64,000 bases of DNA, taken from SCBR16-9 sp964537975 (GTDB taxonomy: Bacteria > Hydrogenedentota > Hydrogenedentia > Hydrogenedentales > SCBR16-9). Location of the stretch: positions 1 to 64,000 of the forward strand of contig CAZIDP010000015.1 in the NCBI GenBank assembly GCA_964537975.1, given 5' to 3'. The notes below the pieces were generated by a model, which made no database searches, had not been told where the DNA came from, and saw only the letters and a list, made by a program, of their open reading frames with translations. The position numbers and the translations under genes are program-made. Position 1 is the first letter of the stretch, and every line of letters starts with the position of its first letter. Shown here one piece after another: positions 15,583 through 24,479 of this stretch.

Positions 15583-17103
15583 TTAGTTTGATTTTTTATC
15601 TTTGTCCGAAATGTCTATGATTGTTTGCTTTAGTATATCATAAAAGACAGGCTCTTCAATGTCTAAGGCTGCCAGGAGCCTGCAGTTGTCTTTGGATTGT
15701 GCCGCAGTATAGGCATCGGTCATTTGGGCAGCCAAAGCAACGATTCTTACGATGTCTCCTACATGCTGTGCCTGAAACGGGGTATGATGAAAGCGAACAG
15801 GTGTACAAATACCTTCTGGTAGCAACCAGGCATCTGTCAATATGAACCCGACTTCCGGGTGTGCAACACCGAACAGTTCCATTTCTTTTGCAATGATAAC
15901 CTGGTCTCCCACGTATTGATTGATCTCTGAGTAACGTTTGGGTGCGATTTCAGCCAATACAATTCTTCCCAGATCGTGTAACAAACCTGCTGCAAAAGCG
16001 GTGCTGGTTTCTTTGAATCCTACATTTTGAGCAATATGTTTTGCGGCTGACGCACAAAACAGGGAGCGTTTCCAGAACAGTGAATAATCAAATGTGCTGC
16101 TTTCCTTAAAATAATCTATTACTGCTGCCGACAGAACAATATTGAATATTTCTTTCGTGCCTATCAGTGTCGTCGCAAGTTCAATACTGCCAACATGATG
16201 GCTGAACCCATACGCCGGAGAATTAGCCAGACCCAATACTTTCGCTGATAACGCAGGATCACGATTCAGGATTTTTGCCAGTTCCGTTGTGGTAACTTCG
16301 GAGTTCTGCATTGCTTGCTGTATGGCGGATACTGTCTGAGACAATGCCGGTAAGGATTCCACCTGTCTGGCCAGTCTCAAAATACCGTCGAATGCGAGTG
16401 CAGATTCTACTTGTTCCAAAGTCGTCTCAAACTGTTCATTCGCTTGACCCCTGCTTGAATCTTTTGAAGCAGTGTCACTAAATGACTCAGCCTGGGGAGC
16501 CATGCCTTTGGGAATAGATTTACCCTCATGGGGGTGTTGCGTTACCGGTGCCGTTGTTGGTTTTACTTCACTTGCTTTGCCAATAGGTGCTTGTCTGGCT
16601 GCGTTTGGCGCAGTTTGCGGCATTTCGATAGCAGTATTGGATTTAGGCTTATAGTATCGATCTATTGCATTATGCAAATCGCTAATGGAAACCAATAATG
16701 GTTTTACCCGTAATCCGGTGCTCTCCTGCATAAATTCTAAAGTTTTAATGTCCAATGGACATGCCATTGCTATAGTGAGATACTTTCCCATCTTGTCAAT
16801 TGGAATGATGTCGTGTTTACGCGCAAAATCTTCTGGAACCAAATTTATTACATCACGCGGGATGGTATAGTTCATTAGGTCGATACCGGCAATACCTTGT
16901 TGGCGTGACAAAAATTTAACAAAGCTCTGGGCATCCAGATAGTTCTGAGTAATCATTATCTCTACAAGCTTCCCGCCTTGTGATTTTTGGATTCGCAAAG
17001 CTTCTGTCAGTTGCTCTTTTGTAATCAGTTCTGCTTCCAGGAGCAGTTCACCGATTCGTTTTTTTGACTTCGTTTCTGAGACATTAATCGACCGTCGAAA
17101 CAT
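15583..17103 (-). CDS. MshEN-HDOD signalling protein (paralogue 1)
   Basis: This is a 506-residue cytoplasmic protein. Residues 15-155 form a GspE/MshE N-terminal (MshEN) domain: RIGELLLEAELITKEQLTEAL, then LGKYLTIAMACPLD, a fold that binds cyclic di-GMP in several relatives. A low-complexity linker rich in P, T and S covers about 155-235. The HDOD domain follows (LSQTVSAIQQAM, ILNRDPALSAKVLGLANSP, then AAGLLHDLGRIVL), with the HD pair still present. It probably reports a nucleotide signal to motility or envelope functions. An AAGGA site precedes the ATG. A shorter paralogue lies at 60052-61392. Confidence 0.85.
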   Translation of the reverse strand: MFRRSINVSETKSKKRIGELLLEAELITKEQLTEALRIQKSQGGKLVEIMITQNYLDAQSFVKFLSRQQGIAGIDLMNYTIPRDVINLVPEDFARKHDIIPIDKMGKYLTIAMACPLDIKTLEFMQESTGLRVKPLLVSISDLHNAIDRYYKPKSNTAIEMPQTAPNAARQAPIGKASEVKPTTAPVTQHPHEGKSIPKGMAPQAESFSDTASKDSSRGQANEQFETTLEQVESALAFDGILRLARQVESLPALSQTVSAIQQAMQNSEVTTTELAKILNRDPALSAKVLGLANSPAYGFSHHVGSIELATTLIGTKEIFNIVLSAAVIDYFKESSTFDYSLFWKRSLFCASAAKHIAQNVGFKETSTAFAAGLLHDLGRIVLAEIAPKRYSEINQYVGDQVIIAKEMELFGVAHPEVGFILTDAWLLPEGICTPVRFHHTPFQAQHVGDIVRIVALAAQMTDAYTAAQSKDNCRLLAALDIEEPVFYDILKQTIIDISDKDKKSN

Positions 17104-17215
17104 GTATGTTGTCCTTCAATTGGATAACAAAGTAAATGATATGATAAATATAGGTTATCAGATAGAACCGTGAATTGTACAATTTATTCTGATTTGGGCT
17201 TGATTTCTGTCCATT

Positions 17216-17776
17216 TTATCGCACTTTCAGATAACCTGCCAGGGCAACGATGACTATCCCAAGTAAAACCGAAATTAACGATAAGGTTGCCCGGTTTGTT
17301 TTGATTGCAGGCCGGTCTTTCGACGATACAAGAAGACTGACTATAGTAAATACCAGAATAGCCAGAATAATTTTAATGCCCATCAACATGTGATATTGAC
17401 CATCACCCTGATGCGCGGGTATGTGCAGATAGTAATTGTAAAGTCCCGATACCAACAGTACCGCTATTAGGGGATGTACCATTTTTTTCCAACGGCGGGT
17501 TACTTCAGTGTTAAAAGTTTCCAGTGTTTGTTGTTCCAAGGTGCTTTTCGCAGCAGGTTGGACGATGAAACGGAAAAATAAGGCTCCACCAAGCAGTATA
17601 ACACCACCGATGACATGCAACCATCGTGAAATTACCGGTGCCAGAATCGAAGTCCCCTCACCATATCCATTGGCGTGAGCCTCAGATGCCAACAGCATGA
17701 ACGGTAGGACCACAACAAATACAGCTAAGAATTGAATTACATGGTAATTTGATACTTTTGGGTGATTGCGCAACAT
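17216..17776 (-). CDS. CopD-like integral membrane protein
   Basis: The protein has about 186 residues from the ATG at 17776, preceded by AAGGAAA; an upstream in-frame TTG lacks a ribosome site. A hydrophobic signal-type segment ends near SEAHAN. Helices then follow with SRWLHVIGGVILLGGALFFRF, HPLIAVLLVSGLYNYY, and two more segments near the C-terminus. Conserved histidines in the first and second helices fit the CopD/DUF copper-resistance membrane family. Copper transport is family inference only. A secreted CxxC protein is encoded divergently next door. Confidence 0.65.
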   Translation of the reverse strand: MLRNHPKVSNYHVIQFLAVFVVVLPFMLLASEAHANGYGEGTSILAPVISRWLHVIGGVILLGGALFFRFIVQPAAKSTLEQQTLETFNTEVTRRWKKMVHPLIAVLLVSGLYNYYLHIPAHQGDGQYHMLMGIKIILAILVFTIVSLLVSSKDRPAIKTNRATLSLISVLLGIVIVALAGYLKVR

Positions 17777-18144
17777 GTTAATGATTTCCTTTTTTATGAA
17801 TGGGTTGATTTTGTCAGGGTAGTTGTTTGTAGAGTACAACCAATGAGTAGGTGCTTTTTTGGGTAAATTTTGTGCTATGGACTGAAAAAGATAACACTTT
17901 ACTTGATATTCTCAAGTAATTGGGACATGATGTCAACATTATTACAGCTAATTCAGTTTTTTTTAGGACAAGCATTATGGTGAATTTATTCCATTATGCC
18001 AATCGATGCCACAGGCGCAATTGGTTGTTGGAACTAAATGAATAACCCATGTATACTTATAGACCGAATGCCTGCATTTCAGGCAGGCTATGTATTTAAC
18101 CCCAAACATAAAAATGTAACATGTAGTATAGGGAGACTTCAGGT
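17777..18144. other. Divergent intergenic region
   Basis: The 368-bp region separates the CopD-like gene from the divergent secreted CxxC gene and must hold both promoters. I cannot single out convincing hexamers, and no RNA gene or repeat is visible. Confidence 0.45.
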
Positions 18145-18627
18145 ATGAAGAAATTTTTGATTGCGGCAATGATAACGGCGATTTTGGTTTTGCCATTTGG
18201 CTTGCATATTGGATTTGCAGCAGACCATGAAGAAACAGGTGTCGCAATAACAGTTACTGGTGTAAATTACTGCCTCTTGTGTAATCTTGCCGAAGATGAA
18301 GTTGCAGGTGCAGACGCAGATTATGCCAAGTTAAATGGTTTAAAAGTCAGAGAAGCCGTCAATGCAGATGGTGAAAGTGTTGAAGAGCTTAAAGGCAAGA
18401 CACTCCATTATCTGGCTACTAAAGATGGCAAAGAGTTGCTGACTGGTGACGCAAACCGGGATAAAGTCATTGTCGTTGAGGGCACATTATATAAGAATGC
18501 CAATGCCCTTGCAGTAAAAAGCTTTGAAATTGCCGATGGTGAGGTTGCTGAGGGAGATGATGACTGGGGTTGGGACGATTGGGACGACCTTCCCGTTGGC
18601 TCCATGAGCGGGCAGCCGGTACTCTAA
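18145..18627 (+). CDS. Secreted CxxC protein with acidic Trp-rich tail
   Basis: This is a 160-residue protein with a clear signal peptide (residues 1-26, ending GFA-AD). A short strand leads to TGVNYCLLCNL, with C43 and C46 forming a CxxC pair. The middle (LKGKTLHYLATKDGKELLTG, then KVIVVEGTLYKNANALAVKSFEI) looks like an OB-fold-type beta domain. The tail is strongly acidic with three tryptophans (GDDDWGWDDWDD). I do not recognise a named family. Metal or haem handling is conceivable given the CxxC pair and the CopD-like neighbour, but this is conjecture. Confidence 0.65.
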   Translation: MKKFLIAAMITAILVLPFGLHIGFAADHEETGVAITVTGVNYCLLCNLAEDEVAGADADYAKLNGLKVREAVNADGESVEELKGKTLHYLATKDGKELLTGDANRDKVIVVEGTLYKNANALAVKSFEIADGEVAEGDDDWGWDDWDDLPVGSMSGQPVL

Positions 18628-18782
18628 GTCTTCTCATAGCTTTTCTGTTGCTTGCCTGGTCAGTCATTGTCCAGATAAGTTTTACAAATATCGAATATAG
18701 TTTTTGCGACGTGGGTGAAATGTTTCATTTCATCCACTTTTTTGTGTACCAGGACACAGCGAACGCAATCAACCAGTCACAT

Positions 18783-18808
18783 GGTGTATTCTCCTGGTGT
18801 ATTCTCCT
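18783..18808. repeat. Tandem 13-bp repeat
   Basis: GGTGTATTCTCCT occurs twice in perfect tandem and a third copy begins (GGTGTA). It lies in the 380-bp non-coding stretch after the secreted CxxC gene. Confidence 0.85.
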
Positions 18809-18833
18809 GGTGTAACTCATAACATATTGGTAA

Positions 18834-18873
18834 GTGTTTGCTAAGCAGGCCAAGCGTTTGTAAAGCAGGCCAA
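18834..18873. repeat. Tandem 20-bp repeat
   Basis: Two adjacent 20-bp units, GTGTTTGCTAAGCAGGCCAA and GCGTTTGTAAAGCAGGCCAA, match at 17 of 20 positions. With the 13-bp repeat just upstream this points to local replication slippage in the same intergenic stretch. Confidence 0.8.
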
Positions 18874-18914
18874 GAGTGTCATGTTTTATAGTACGAGAAA
18901 TTATCAAATATAAA

Positions 18915-18950
18915 ATGCACCTGGTGTATTAATTTTGACGCCAGGTGCAT
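18915..18950 (-). terminator. Terminator hairpin after the glycine-zipper lipoprotein gene
   Basis: ATGCACCTGG at the left pairs with CCAGGTGCAT at the right (10 bp, extendable). On the minus strand it lies about 60 bp after the stop codon of the lipoprotein gene and is followed by a T-rich stretch. Confidence 0.65.
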
Positions 18951-19007
18951 TGCTCTGATTTAAATTTTTAGTACTGTTACTTTATCAATACCTGTGCAGG
19001 ATTCTGT

Positions 19008-19610
19008 TCAGGAACGAACTTGAAATACTGCCTGTGCGGACCTGTTCTGTCCCTGGGCATTCAGAGATTGCTCAACGACATAGGTGCCAGGTTCAGCATC
19101 GCGTGGTACATGAAATACGATGATATTTTCCCAGGTGCCGTCTGAGCGGGAAATAGACCTGCTGGTAAGCGTGCTCACTGGCAAGCCATCTTTTCGCAAT
19201 GTCGCAGTTTCCTGAACCATCGAATCTCCGCCGGTTCCCAGTGTCGCATAAGTGGTCGTTGCTGTTACACGTTCGCCACGTTGCACTGTGGCCGGTGATA
19301 CACTCACCCCTTGCAGGTCCAGTTTAAATCCCTGATCGTTTGTGTAATTGTAATCCTGGGCTGTTTCCTGGGCTGTTCGTGCGCGTCGTTCACGAATATC
19401 ATGAAAGATAGCACCCGATATTGCACCTGCAGCGGCTCCGATAGCAGCACCTTCCAATGCTCGCCCACTCTGATGCCCGATCACACCACCAGCCAACCCA
19501 CCCAAGGCTGCGCCAGCACCGGCTGATCCTGCTGTTGTTTCACATCCTGAAAGCATTGCGCCTGAAGCCAACGCGAATACACTTACCAAGCTAACGATTG
19601 TACGTTTCAT
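19008..19610 (-). CDS. Glycine-zipper outer-membrane-type lipoprotein
   Basis: The protein has 200 residues from the ATG at 19610, which has AGAGGA upstream; an in-frame GTG eight codons earlier is less likely. The signal peptide ends in a lipobox, AMLSGC. Residues 25-70 are a glycine zipper (GAGAALGGLAGGVIGHQSGRALEGAAIGAA split over two helices), as in SlyB/OsmB-like proteins. A beta-sandwich-like domain with SVSPATVQRGERVTATTTY follows. It is probably inner-leaflet outer-membrane anchored with a structural role. Confidence 0.8.
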   Translation of the reverse strand: MKRTIVSLVSVFALASGAMLSGCETTAGSAGAGAALGGLAGGVIGHQSGRALEGAAIGAAAGAISGAIFHDIRERRARTAQETAQDYNYTNDQGFKLDLQGVSVSPATVQRGERVTATTTYATLGTGGDSMVQETATLRKDGLPVSTLTSRSISRSDGTWENIIVFHVPRDAEPGTYVVEQSLNAQGQNRSAQAVFQVRS

Positions 19611-19717
19611 CTTACAGTCCTCTCTTATCTTCACTTTTAACCATGTTTAATCAAGTATAACAAATTCAGTTCCAAGCCAGTGAACTCGGTATCTGAAATC
19701 AATCAAAAATTGTAGTA

Positions 19718-21457
19718 TTAATCTTTTCGTCGTGATTCATCCAGTATCACTTCCCAATCATCGCTCCCCGCATCATCACCCCAGCCGAAGTTATTCTGTG
19801 TCGGAGCTGGCGTTTCCACTGGAGGTGCTGCTGGTGTCAAGCTGCCTTCCGGGGCTACAGTCCGCTCTGGTACACGGTCTCTTGGAGTCGTCTGTTGTGG
19901 AGCATCAGATTCCCAAGTATCCATCGGTGGCGATATGGGGGTAAGTTCTATGATTGGTGTCGGATCATCAACCGGATATGTTGGCTCCGATTCCTGCGGT
20001 ACAGGTGGAACCTCAATGGGTACTGGTGTGTCATCGGGTTCTGAAAGTGTAGGTTGAAATGTAGGCACTGGTGTTGAGGTACTAGCTTCAATGGGAACCA
20101 CAGACTGTATTTCCTCTTCCTGCGACATAATCTGTTCTACTGGAGTCGGTGGCATTAATCGCTCACGTTCTTCCGGGGTCATAGAGTCGAAATCAGGAAT
20201 CTCATCATCATCATCATCATCAATATAATATTCATACTCTTCATTCCAATCGGTATCGCTCGGTTGATCTCCGATAATCTCAGTTGGGCTACCCGATTGT
20301 GTAAAATAATTCCAGGGCTGGAAATAGGCCAGTCCAGCCAGAACAACCACCGATATCATCACAAATGGAATTAATATGATAGCAACAATAATCATGGTAT
20401 TGTTGTTGCCAGTGTGTTGTGTGGCTGCCTCTTTATCGTAAGATAATTTGTCACCGCTTACAGGGTCGACAACGGTTTGATCAAGCACACCTGGAGTATG
20501 TACTCCCATTGGAGCCAGGTTTTCTCGTAGCTTCTGATTTGCAACACCAGATTGCTTGTAGCTCTTCACATCTTGCGAGCTATGTTCTGTAAGTGCACTT
20601 CTGAGTGTATCTGCCATCGTGCGAATAGAAGAAAAGCGGTCTTCAGGTTGAAACGCCAAGGCTCTTAGAATGATGCGTTTAATTTGATCGTCTAAAAAAT
20701 TGTTGCCGGTAGTTTTGAAGTTTTCAAACGCACTTCCTGCCCCTGGCATGTTGTTGCTATCAGCACTGGTATCCGGAGAGTTTCCAGTGAATAAAACATG
20801 CAGCATTGCGCCGATTGCGTAGATATCGGTGGCATTGGTACATATTGCCTTATTTTCAGACATCAACTGTTCTGGCGCTCGAAATGGAAGTGCTGATTCC
20901 TCTTCACATAAATATTTGTTAGATGCTGCATACAATCCAACATTGGGCAGTTTGGTTACTGGCGCGCCGATATCATCCCGGGATATCAACAGGGTGGCAG
21001 GCGACAAGTCTCCATGATGAAAGCCCTGAGTATGAATCCGGCTCATTGCATCCATACATTGGAGTAAATACTCAACCCCTTCTTCCCAGGCATTGTCCAG
21101 TTGCGAGTTGGCATTGTACTCCAACCAGTCTGAGAAAGGTTCTCCGGTGACTTCAGGATATACCAGGGAAAAGCGCTTTTGTTCTGCAATAGACTCGAGC
21201 AAGTTGATTATATTCGGATGTTTGCCGATCTGACGATGGGCCTCAACCGCCGATTTTAACCAGGCAGCCATTTCTGGGGTGTTGTCATCCAAAGGCCAAA
21301 ATCTCAGCAATACCCGTTTGTGTCCGGATATTCCTTCCGCCAATGCACGGGCACCCAGGTGATCCGGCGCGAGTGAGCGTATCAATGAATATTTTCCACC
21401 GATTATCATCGCTTCATCATTTGAAGCATCAAATTGATTGTCAAAAGGGCTGCTCAA
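19718..21457 (-). CDS. Membrane-bound Ser/Thr kinase-like protein, probable pseudokinase
   Basis: This is a 579-residue protein whose first 300 residues follow the bacterial Ser/Thr kinase fold (YSLIRSL, HPNIINLLESI, ALPFRAPEQLMS, TDIYAIGAMLHVLFTG, FQPEDRFSSI). Key residues are changed. The catalytic loop reads HGDLSPAT where active kinases have HRDLKPEN, the DFG motif is replaced by PNVG, and no glycine-rich loop is evident. One transmembrane helix lies near residues 352-375. After it come a run of aspartates and a long Pro/Thr/Glu-rich tail. The first codon is TTG with no clear ribosome site; an ATG at 21409 is an alternative start. ATP phosphotransfer is unlikely; a scaffold or sensor role is inference. 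Confidence 0.75.
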   Translation of the reverse strand: MSSPFDNQFDASNDEAMIIGGKYSLIRSLAPDHLGARALAEGISGHKRVLLRFWPLDDNTPEMAAWLKSAVEAHRQIGKHPNIINLLESIAEQKRFSLVYPEVTGEPFSDWLEYNANSQLDNAWEEGVEYLLQCMDAMSRIHTQGFHHGDLSPATLLISRDDIGAPVTKLPNVGLYAASNKYLCEEESALPFRAPEQLMSENKAICTNATDIYAIGAMLHVLFTGNSPDTSADSNNMPGAGSAFENFKTTGNNFLDDQIKRIILRALAFQPEDRFSSIRTMADTLRSALTEHSSQDVKSYKQSGVANQKLRENLAPMGVHTPGVLDQTVVDPVSGDKLSYDKEAATQHTGNNNTMIIVAIILIPFVMISVVVLAGLAYFQPWNYFTQSGSPTEIIGDQPSDTDWNEEYEYYIDDDDDDEIPDFDSMTPEERERLMPPTPVEQIMSQEEEIQSVVPIEASTSTPVPTFQPTLSEPDDTPVPIEVPPVPQESEPTYPVDDPTPIIELTPISPPMDTWESDAPQQTTPRDRVPERTVAPEGSLTPAAPPVETPAPTQNNFGWGDDAGSDDWEVILDESRRKD

Positions 21458-21541
21458 CGTTTAGCTTTTGTCCTGTATTGGTTCGAACATGTGTTATAAA
21501 CTTAACAACATTGTACATGGTTTTATGCTGTTTTCGTAAAA

Positions 21542-21580
21542 ACCCCCCTTGGGGAATCATTAAACTCCTTACCGGGGGGT
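21542..21580 (-). terminator. Terminator of the F5/8-type gene
   Basis: ACCCCCC (21542-21548) pairs with GGGGGGT (21574-21580). On the minus strand the stem is followed by a run of five T residues. It lies 44 bp after the stop codon of the upstream minus-strand gene. Confidence 0.7.
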
Positions 21581-21623
21581 GCATAAAACTTGTGACTTCC
21601 AGAGGGACAAACTGACAGTATCG

Positions 21624-22304
21624 TTATTTGGTAGGTACGCCGAAAACATCGACTTCGATGTAGTGGTTCATGTCGTTGGCTGTGTTGCCATTGCTGTACA
21701 AGCGTACAAAACGTCCGGATGTACCATCAACTTCAATGACACGACCACGATGGGACTCAATATACTCTTTGTCTTCACCTACACCAAGACCAGATGAATT
21801 GTCATGATCATTGTTGTAAACCGTAGCATACTCGGCAAAATCCGGGTCATCCGATACCCGAATCACGATATCAAAATACACCCGGCTTCCTTCATGGAAA
21901 TGCCAGAGCGCGATGGCATAGATGTCGTGTGATTCTTCCAGGTCGATCTGTACCCAGTGCAAGCCTTCTGGTAACTCGACAACGCTGTTGCGTCCATAAT
22001 CTTTGTCACCATCGACCAATTGTTCCAGTTCACCGGCATAAGGTGGTGCACTGCTGGTTACTTCTTTGTTCAATGCCACATTTTTGGTGCCTTCTGGTGC
22101 CATAAACGGATCGGGGTCCTTGAATGAGGGGGGTTCCAGGTTTGGTCCCCAGTAATCCAGTGGCGTACCACCAAAAAATGGCTCTGGTAATTCTACTTCT
22201 ATCTCTACCATTCCATCATCTGCAAACCCGGCAGGTATGCCAGTTAACAACATTGCAACGGTGACCGACAGTACAAAGAACCGGCTCAATACTACTTCTT
22301 TCAT
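21624..22304 (-). CDS. Secreted protein with F5/8 type C (discoidin-like) domain
   Basis: The protein has 226 residues from the ATG at 22304, which is preceded by AAGGAG; the longer open frame upstream has no ribosome site. The signal peptide ends near GFADDG. After a proline-rich linker, residues 75-225 follow an F5/8C/CBM32-like beta sandwich: KNVALNKEVTSSAPP, LVDGDKDYGRNSVVELPEG, WVQIDLEESHDIYAIALWH, RFVRLYSNG, HYIEVDVFG. It should bind a carbohydrate or cell-surface ligand outside the cell. No catalytic domain is attached. Confidence 0.8.
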   Translation of the reverse strand: MKEVVLSRFFVLSVTVAMLLTGIPAGFADDGMVEIEVELPEPFFGGTPLDYWGPNLEPPSFKDPDPFMAPEGTKNVALNKEVTSSAPPYAGELEQLVDGDKDYGRNSVVELPEGLHWVQIDLEESHDIYAIALWHFHEGSRVYFDIVIRVSDDPDFAEYATVYNNDHDNSSGLGVGEDKEYIESHRGRVIEVDGTSGRFVRLYSNGNTANDMNHYIEVDVFGVPTK

Positions 22305-22644
22305 GTTTTCTCCTTTTGTGAAAAGGTTGATGTGAATTAAATAACGAATTAAAATTGTAGCAGATTCTGGCTGTAGTTGCACAGTATTTTTTATTGTCCA
22401 CTTGCTTCCGCACAAACCGCATAGGATAATTGAACGGAGCAACCAAAATCTCTGTAAGGACACCTGTAATATTTGGTCAATCTGGAGCAGTCTCAACGCC
22501 AACTCAACAAAACGAATACTCCTGGTTAATAGACGACCAAGGGTGATTTTTATTCATTCATTCATGGACGATATTTATTTTGTATCTTAATTGAAAACGT
22601 TAACATCATCGTGCGGAAGATTCCCAGTCTATACCGCCCGATTA
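22305..22644. other. Intergenic stretch upstream of the F5/8-type gene
   Basis: The 340-bp stretch must hold the promoter of the minus-strand F5/8-type gene, but I see no clear hexamers, gene or repeat. Confidence 0.45.
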
Positions 22645-22674
22645 TTGACAGCATTAAAGTCGATTTGTTATAGT
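22645..22674 (+). promoter_or_regulatory. tRNA-Val promoter
   Basis: TTGACA (22645-22650), an 18-bp spacer and TATAGT (22669-22674) lie just before the tRNA, whose first base is 22686. Confidence 0.8.
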
Positions 22675-22685
22675 TTTCAGCGTAT

Positions 22686-22762
22686 GGGCGGCTAGCTCAG
22701 TTGGTTAGAGCGCTGTCTTCACACGGCAGAGGTCACTGGTTCGATTCCAGTGTCGCCCACCA
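22686..22762 (+). tRNA. tRNA-Val(CAC)
   Basis: The 77-nt gene has acceptor stem GGGCGGC/GTCGCCC (one G-T pair), D-loop string TAGCTCAGTTGGTTAGAGC, anticodon stem CTGTC/GGCAG with loop TTCACAC (anticodon CAC), T-loop TTCGATTCC, and an encoded CCA. Confidence 0.97.
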
Positions 22763-22975
22763 TACGTAAACTGGATAAACTCCTGAAGTTTACACGAAGT
22801 ACCCGCGATAATTCTCTATCGTGAATCCCTGCAACCCCCTCTTTTATACACCCATTGTATCTTGCCAATTGAGACTCAAGGAAATTCCGGTAATGTCGGC
22901 TTATTGACAGCACCAAATGTGCTCGTGAGATGACTATAACGACAATATGCCTGAACATTCATAAACAAGCGAAAA

Positions 22976-23003
22976 GAGGCCCCGGACATATTTCCAGGAC
23001 CTC
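22976..23003 (-). terminator. Terminator of the PEP-CTERM gene
   Basis: On the minus strand GAGGTCCTGG pairs with CCGGGGCCTC around a short loop and is followed by TTTT. It lies 35 bp after the stop codon. Confidence 0.75.
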
Positions 23004-23037
23004 ATGAACATTCTAGATTTGGAAGTGTTGGTTTTAC

Positions 23038-23859
23038 TTATGCGCGTTTGCGTAATCGACGATACGCAATCCCGGCCATTCCAAGTCCCAGAAGGGTCAT
23101 GGTAGCTGGCTCAGGAATGGGGTCCTGTATCGGTGGTTCAGCTCCAGCACCTACAATGATGTCTATTTCAGTGCGGGCCAGTAAGTTACCTTGACAGTAT
23201 GCTTCCAAGAAGAAAGTATAGGTACCTTCTACATTTGGATCAAAATTATTGATGTTTGTACCAAACATTTGAGGGAAACTTGGTTGCCAGGAATTTTGGG
23301 CAACATTATTCTTTTTGATTAGGTTTTTGTAGGTGCTCGCAAGAATGGTAGTTTCCCCATCTCCAATAGCGGTATTGTTGTTACCTATAGCATTGTCAGG
23401 GGCAAATAACCATCCTAAATTGTGTCGAACGGGATCAATTGTTATAAAATCAGTATCCGCACTTGGGTCCTTGTCCATTCCAAGCACATAGGTGAGGTCA
23501 TTTAAATTAAACCCACTGTTACCAGTAGCATTGGTATTTATGGACCACTCTAAGGACCAGACAGCCTTATTGCTGCCTGATTGGGTAGGTGCTACGCCAG
23601 GATCAAAACTGTAGGTGCCGTCACCATTGCTGTTCCAAGTGTTTTCTGCTTGACCATTGTCGTTGTATCGGAGTTTACCTCTTAAAGCGAGTTCCACACC
23701 ATTATTCTGGTTTATGGTCCAACCTCCATTAGAAACCCCGTTTCCAAAGATTACATTGGACGTAACATTTTGATCATAAAGAATTGGAGCGGCATTGGCC
23801 ATTCCACCAACCATAATTAACATCAACGCTATCGCAACAATCAGTCGCTTTTTCATCAT
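23038..23859 (-). CDS. PEP-CTERM sorted extracellular protein
   Basis: This is a 273-residue protein with a signal peptide (residues 1-23, ending ANA-AP). The C-terminal sorting signal is PIPEPATMTLLGLGMAGIAY followed by the basic cluster RRLRKRA. PEP-CTERM proteins are processed by an exosortase and usually end up in the exopolysaccharide matrix. The body is asparagine- and glycine-rich and beta-prone, with no recognised catalytic domain. GGGG precedes the ATG and a terminator follows. No exosortase gene is in the window. Confidence 0.9.
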   Translation of the reverse strand: MMKKRLIVAIALMLIMVGGMANAAPILYDQNVTSNVIFGNGVSNGGWTINQNNGVELALRGKLRYNDNGQAENTWNSNGDGTYSFDPGVAPTQSGSNKAVWSLEWSINTNATGNSGFNLNDLTYVLGMDKDPSADTDFITIDPVRHNLGWLFAPDNAIGNNNTAIGDGETTILASTYKNLIKKNNVAQNSWQPSFPQMFGTNINNFDPNVEGTYTFFLEAYCQGNLLARTEIDIIVGAGAEPPIQDPIPEPATMTLLGLGMAGIAYRRLRKRA

Positions 23860-24479
23860 ACTATCCCCTTTTTTGTTATTTCATTTAAATGTACATACGT
23901 TTTATTTGTGTAGACTCAGTTATAGGTCATCAAATTTTTCATAGGCATCCCCATTTCAACTCACTTTATGTCATCTTTCAGTAATCGTGTAATCTTTGAT
24001 TTCATTCTCTTAGTTCAACAGTTCAGTAGAATGATTTTCCCCCTGAGCACGATCCAATTGTCGAATACCATTTAGCCCATCTGTGTATTAGGTGAGCAAT
24101 ATTGATGCCAATCAGCTTTATAGTACTTTGAGTATTCATATTCTGATAAAAATAAAAAGATGTAGGGCTGATGGATGTTATAAATTTCATTATGGTCATC
24201 TTGAAATAGAATAATAAAAATTAGTTGTTCAAATATGAACTATATGTGATTATGGATTGGAGCGTACCCGGCGAAAAATTGGCAGAATATCGCACTCCAG
24301 GCATATATTTGCTTTAAATCAATACTGTCCGATTTATTTTATGCAAATACAATGCAATCTCATCACGAATATAATTTGATTGCGTAACGTTACTAAAACT
24401 GTTATATTTATAAACTATTGGAGTTTTTAGTACTTATTGTAAAACTAATGACCCTGAACCTTTCGGGAGGGTGTTCTCC
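23860..24479. other. Long divergent intergenic region
   Basis: The 620 bp between the divergent PEP-CTERM and cytochrome genes show no open frame worth calling. Two small palindromes are visible: GTTCAAATATGAAC near 24225 and GTAACGTTAC near 24386. Either could be an operator, but nothing identifies a regulator. Confidence 0.45.

Noticed and set aside
18570..18815. Overlapping hydrophobic frame at the end of the secreted CxxC gene
   Set aside because: It overlaps a better-supported gene out of frame and lacks its own ribosome site; it seems a chance hydrophobic stretch.
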